From NCBI GenBank assembly GCA_943787985.1, contig CALSOO010000001.1, positions 137,001 through 201,000 on the forward strand: a DNA stretch of 64,000 bases, read 5' to 3'. The stretch's first letter is position 1. Every line of letters begins with the position of its first letter. This DNA comes from an uncultured Paracoccaceae bacterium (GTDB lineage Bacteria > Pseudomonadota > Alphaproteobacteria > Rhodobacterales > Rhodobacteraceae). Shown one piece after another: positions 63,417 to 64,000 of this stretch. The notes under the pieces are model-generated. The model did no database searches and was not told the origin of the DNA. It worked only from the letters and a program-made list of their open reading frames with translations. Both the position numbers and the translations under genes were made by a program.

Positions 63417-64000
63417 TTAAACGCGGGGACTAGTCCAGCTTCCGGGCAAATCGGTGTTGGACGCCATCGCCGGTGCCTTGATTTGCCCCAGCACCCAATT
63501 CGGCCCCGCGAGCAATTTGCTCAGCGTCGGACTGTTTCGTATGCCGGCTTTGAGCTTTTCGATTTGCATCACGTCTTCGATACGACGATCGAGAAAATCC
63601 CAAGTCGCCGCGTTGTCGATGCTGTCATCGCCGAGCCAATAGAGCACAGTCGCGCTGTAGACGCCGGCGAGCGTTGCGCGTTTGGTGTACCAGTTTACGT
63701 CTTGGGACGTGTCGCCCAAAGTGTTCCAAATGTGATCAGCGGTGCCCCAAACCAGTTTGGCTCCGTCCGCCGCATGGGTGGGCAATGCAAACAGCGTGGT
63801 GCCGCGTCTGACGGCCTCTTTGTCTGTGACCGCTTCAATTCGAAAACGCACAGCCGTCGCGACTTTTTCGCTGAATTTCAATGTGCTCATGTCTTGGGAT
63901 TTGAGGCGCGCTACCATTTTGGCATCCCCTGCGTGATGATAGGCTACGGCGAGGTCAAGCGCCCCGCGTGGACACACAGCACGCGCCATGCCTGATTCGA
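63417..64000 (-). CDS. COQ9 family ubiquinone biosynthesis protein (partial)
   Basis: At least 194 residues are visible; the 5' end lies outside the window. The reading frame stays open through the window edge (ESGMARAVCPRGALDLAVAYHHAGD), and this text falls well inside the COQ9/RpsU-divergently-transcribed family domain, so an internal ATG at 63989 is not the real start. Conserved segments are RGTTLFALPTHAADGAKLVWGTADHIWNTLGDTSQDVNWYTKRATL-type (broken here). It binds lipids and assists a hydroxylation step of ubiquinone synthesis. Confidence 0.9.
   Translation of the reverse strand, partial: ESGMARAVCPRGALDLAVAYHHAGDAKMVARLKSQDMSTLKFSEKVATAVRFRIEAVTDKEAVRRGTTLFALPTHAADGAKLVWGTADHIWNTLGDTSQDVNWYTKRATLAGVYSATVLYWLGDDSIDNAATWDFLDRRIEDVMQIEKLKAGIRNSPTLSKLLAGPNWVLGQIKAPAMASNTDLPGSWTSPRV

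Overview
The window reads as chromosome of a marine Rhodobacterales bacterium (Roseobacter group, Alphaproteobacteria). The support is a complete trimethylamine/TMAO catabolic locus of the roseobacter type, alphaproteobacterial marker genes (DUF1013/TrcR-like, TIGR02300, COQ9, DUF1244), a malyl-CoA lyase of the ethylmalonyl-CoA pathway, an SRP RNA-dnaX-ybaB-recR block, and CTTG-N17-CTATA-type promoters. I see no prophage, insertion sequence, CRISPR array or replication origin.

Region 1 (about 1-26110) is one continuous methylated-amine locus. TmoXVW imports TMAO. Tmm oxidises trimethylamine to TMAO, Tdm splits TMAO to dimethylamine plus formaldehyde, and DmmDABC demethylates dimethylamine to monomethylamine. 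GmaS, MgsABC and MgdABCD then run the N-methylglutamate route, which releases ammonium and one-carbon units. An Amt transporter, followed by a 56-residue membrane protein, and two regulators (XRE-cupin and GlxA/AraC) sit inside it. A short A7 motif recurs in three of its control regions.

Region 2 (26100-29000) is a small patch of unrecognised genes ending near a tRNA-Ala(GGC). Region 3 (29300-34450) holds housekeeping and regulatory genes: a TIGR02300 protein, a YgjP-like metallopeptidase, GntR and GNAT proteins, accA, a LysE exporter with a divergent Lrp regulator, and a DUF302 protein. Region 4 (34452-38586) has mcl1 divergent from a dgcN-dgcA-dat operon for D-amino acid/D-glutamate use, with a control region rich in TGCAAA motifs between them.

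Region 5 (38800-49820) carries DUF1244, an N-formylglutamate amidohydrolase, a pyruvate kinase whose 3' end is frameshifted twice, rpmI-rplT, an S1/P1 nuclease, pheS and pheT separated by two unrelated genes, ytoQ and a GST. Region 6 (49950-64000) carries mscL with an apparent AUA start, ald with a divergent Lrp-type regulator, nudC, a nucleotidase, SRP RNA, dnaX, ybaB, recR, a hybrid histidine kinase, a TrcR-like regulator, RNase T2, a quinone oxidoreductase and a COQ9 gene cut by the window end.

The most checkable oddities are the AUA start of mscL, the double frameshift in pyk, the unnamed small gene downstream of amt, the shared A7 motif, and the loss of metal ligands in MgdB and of cluster cysteines in MgsC. 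No wholly new multi-gene system is clearly demonstrated.
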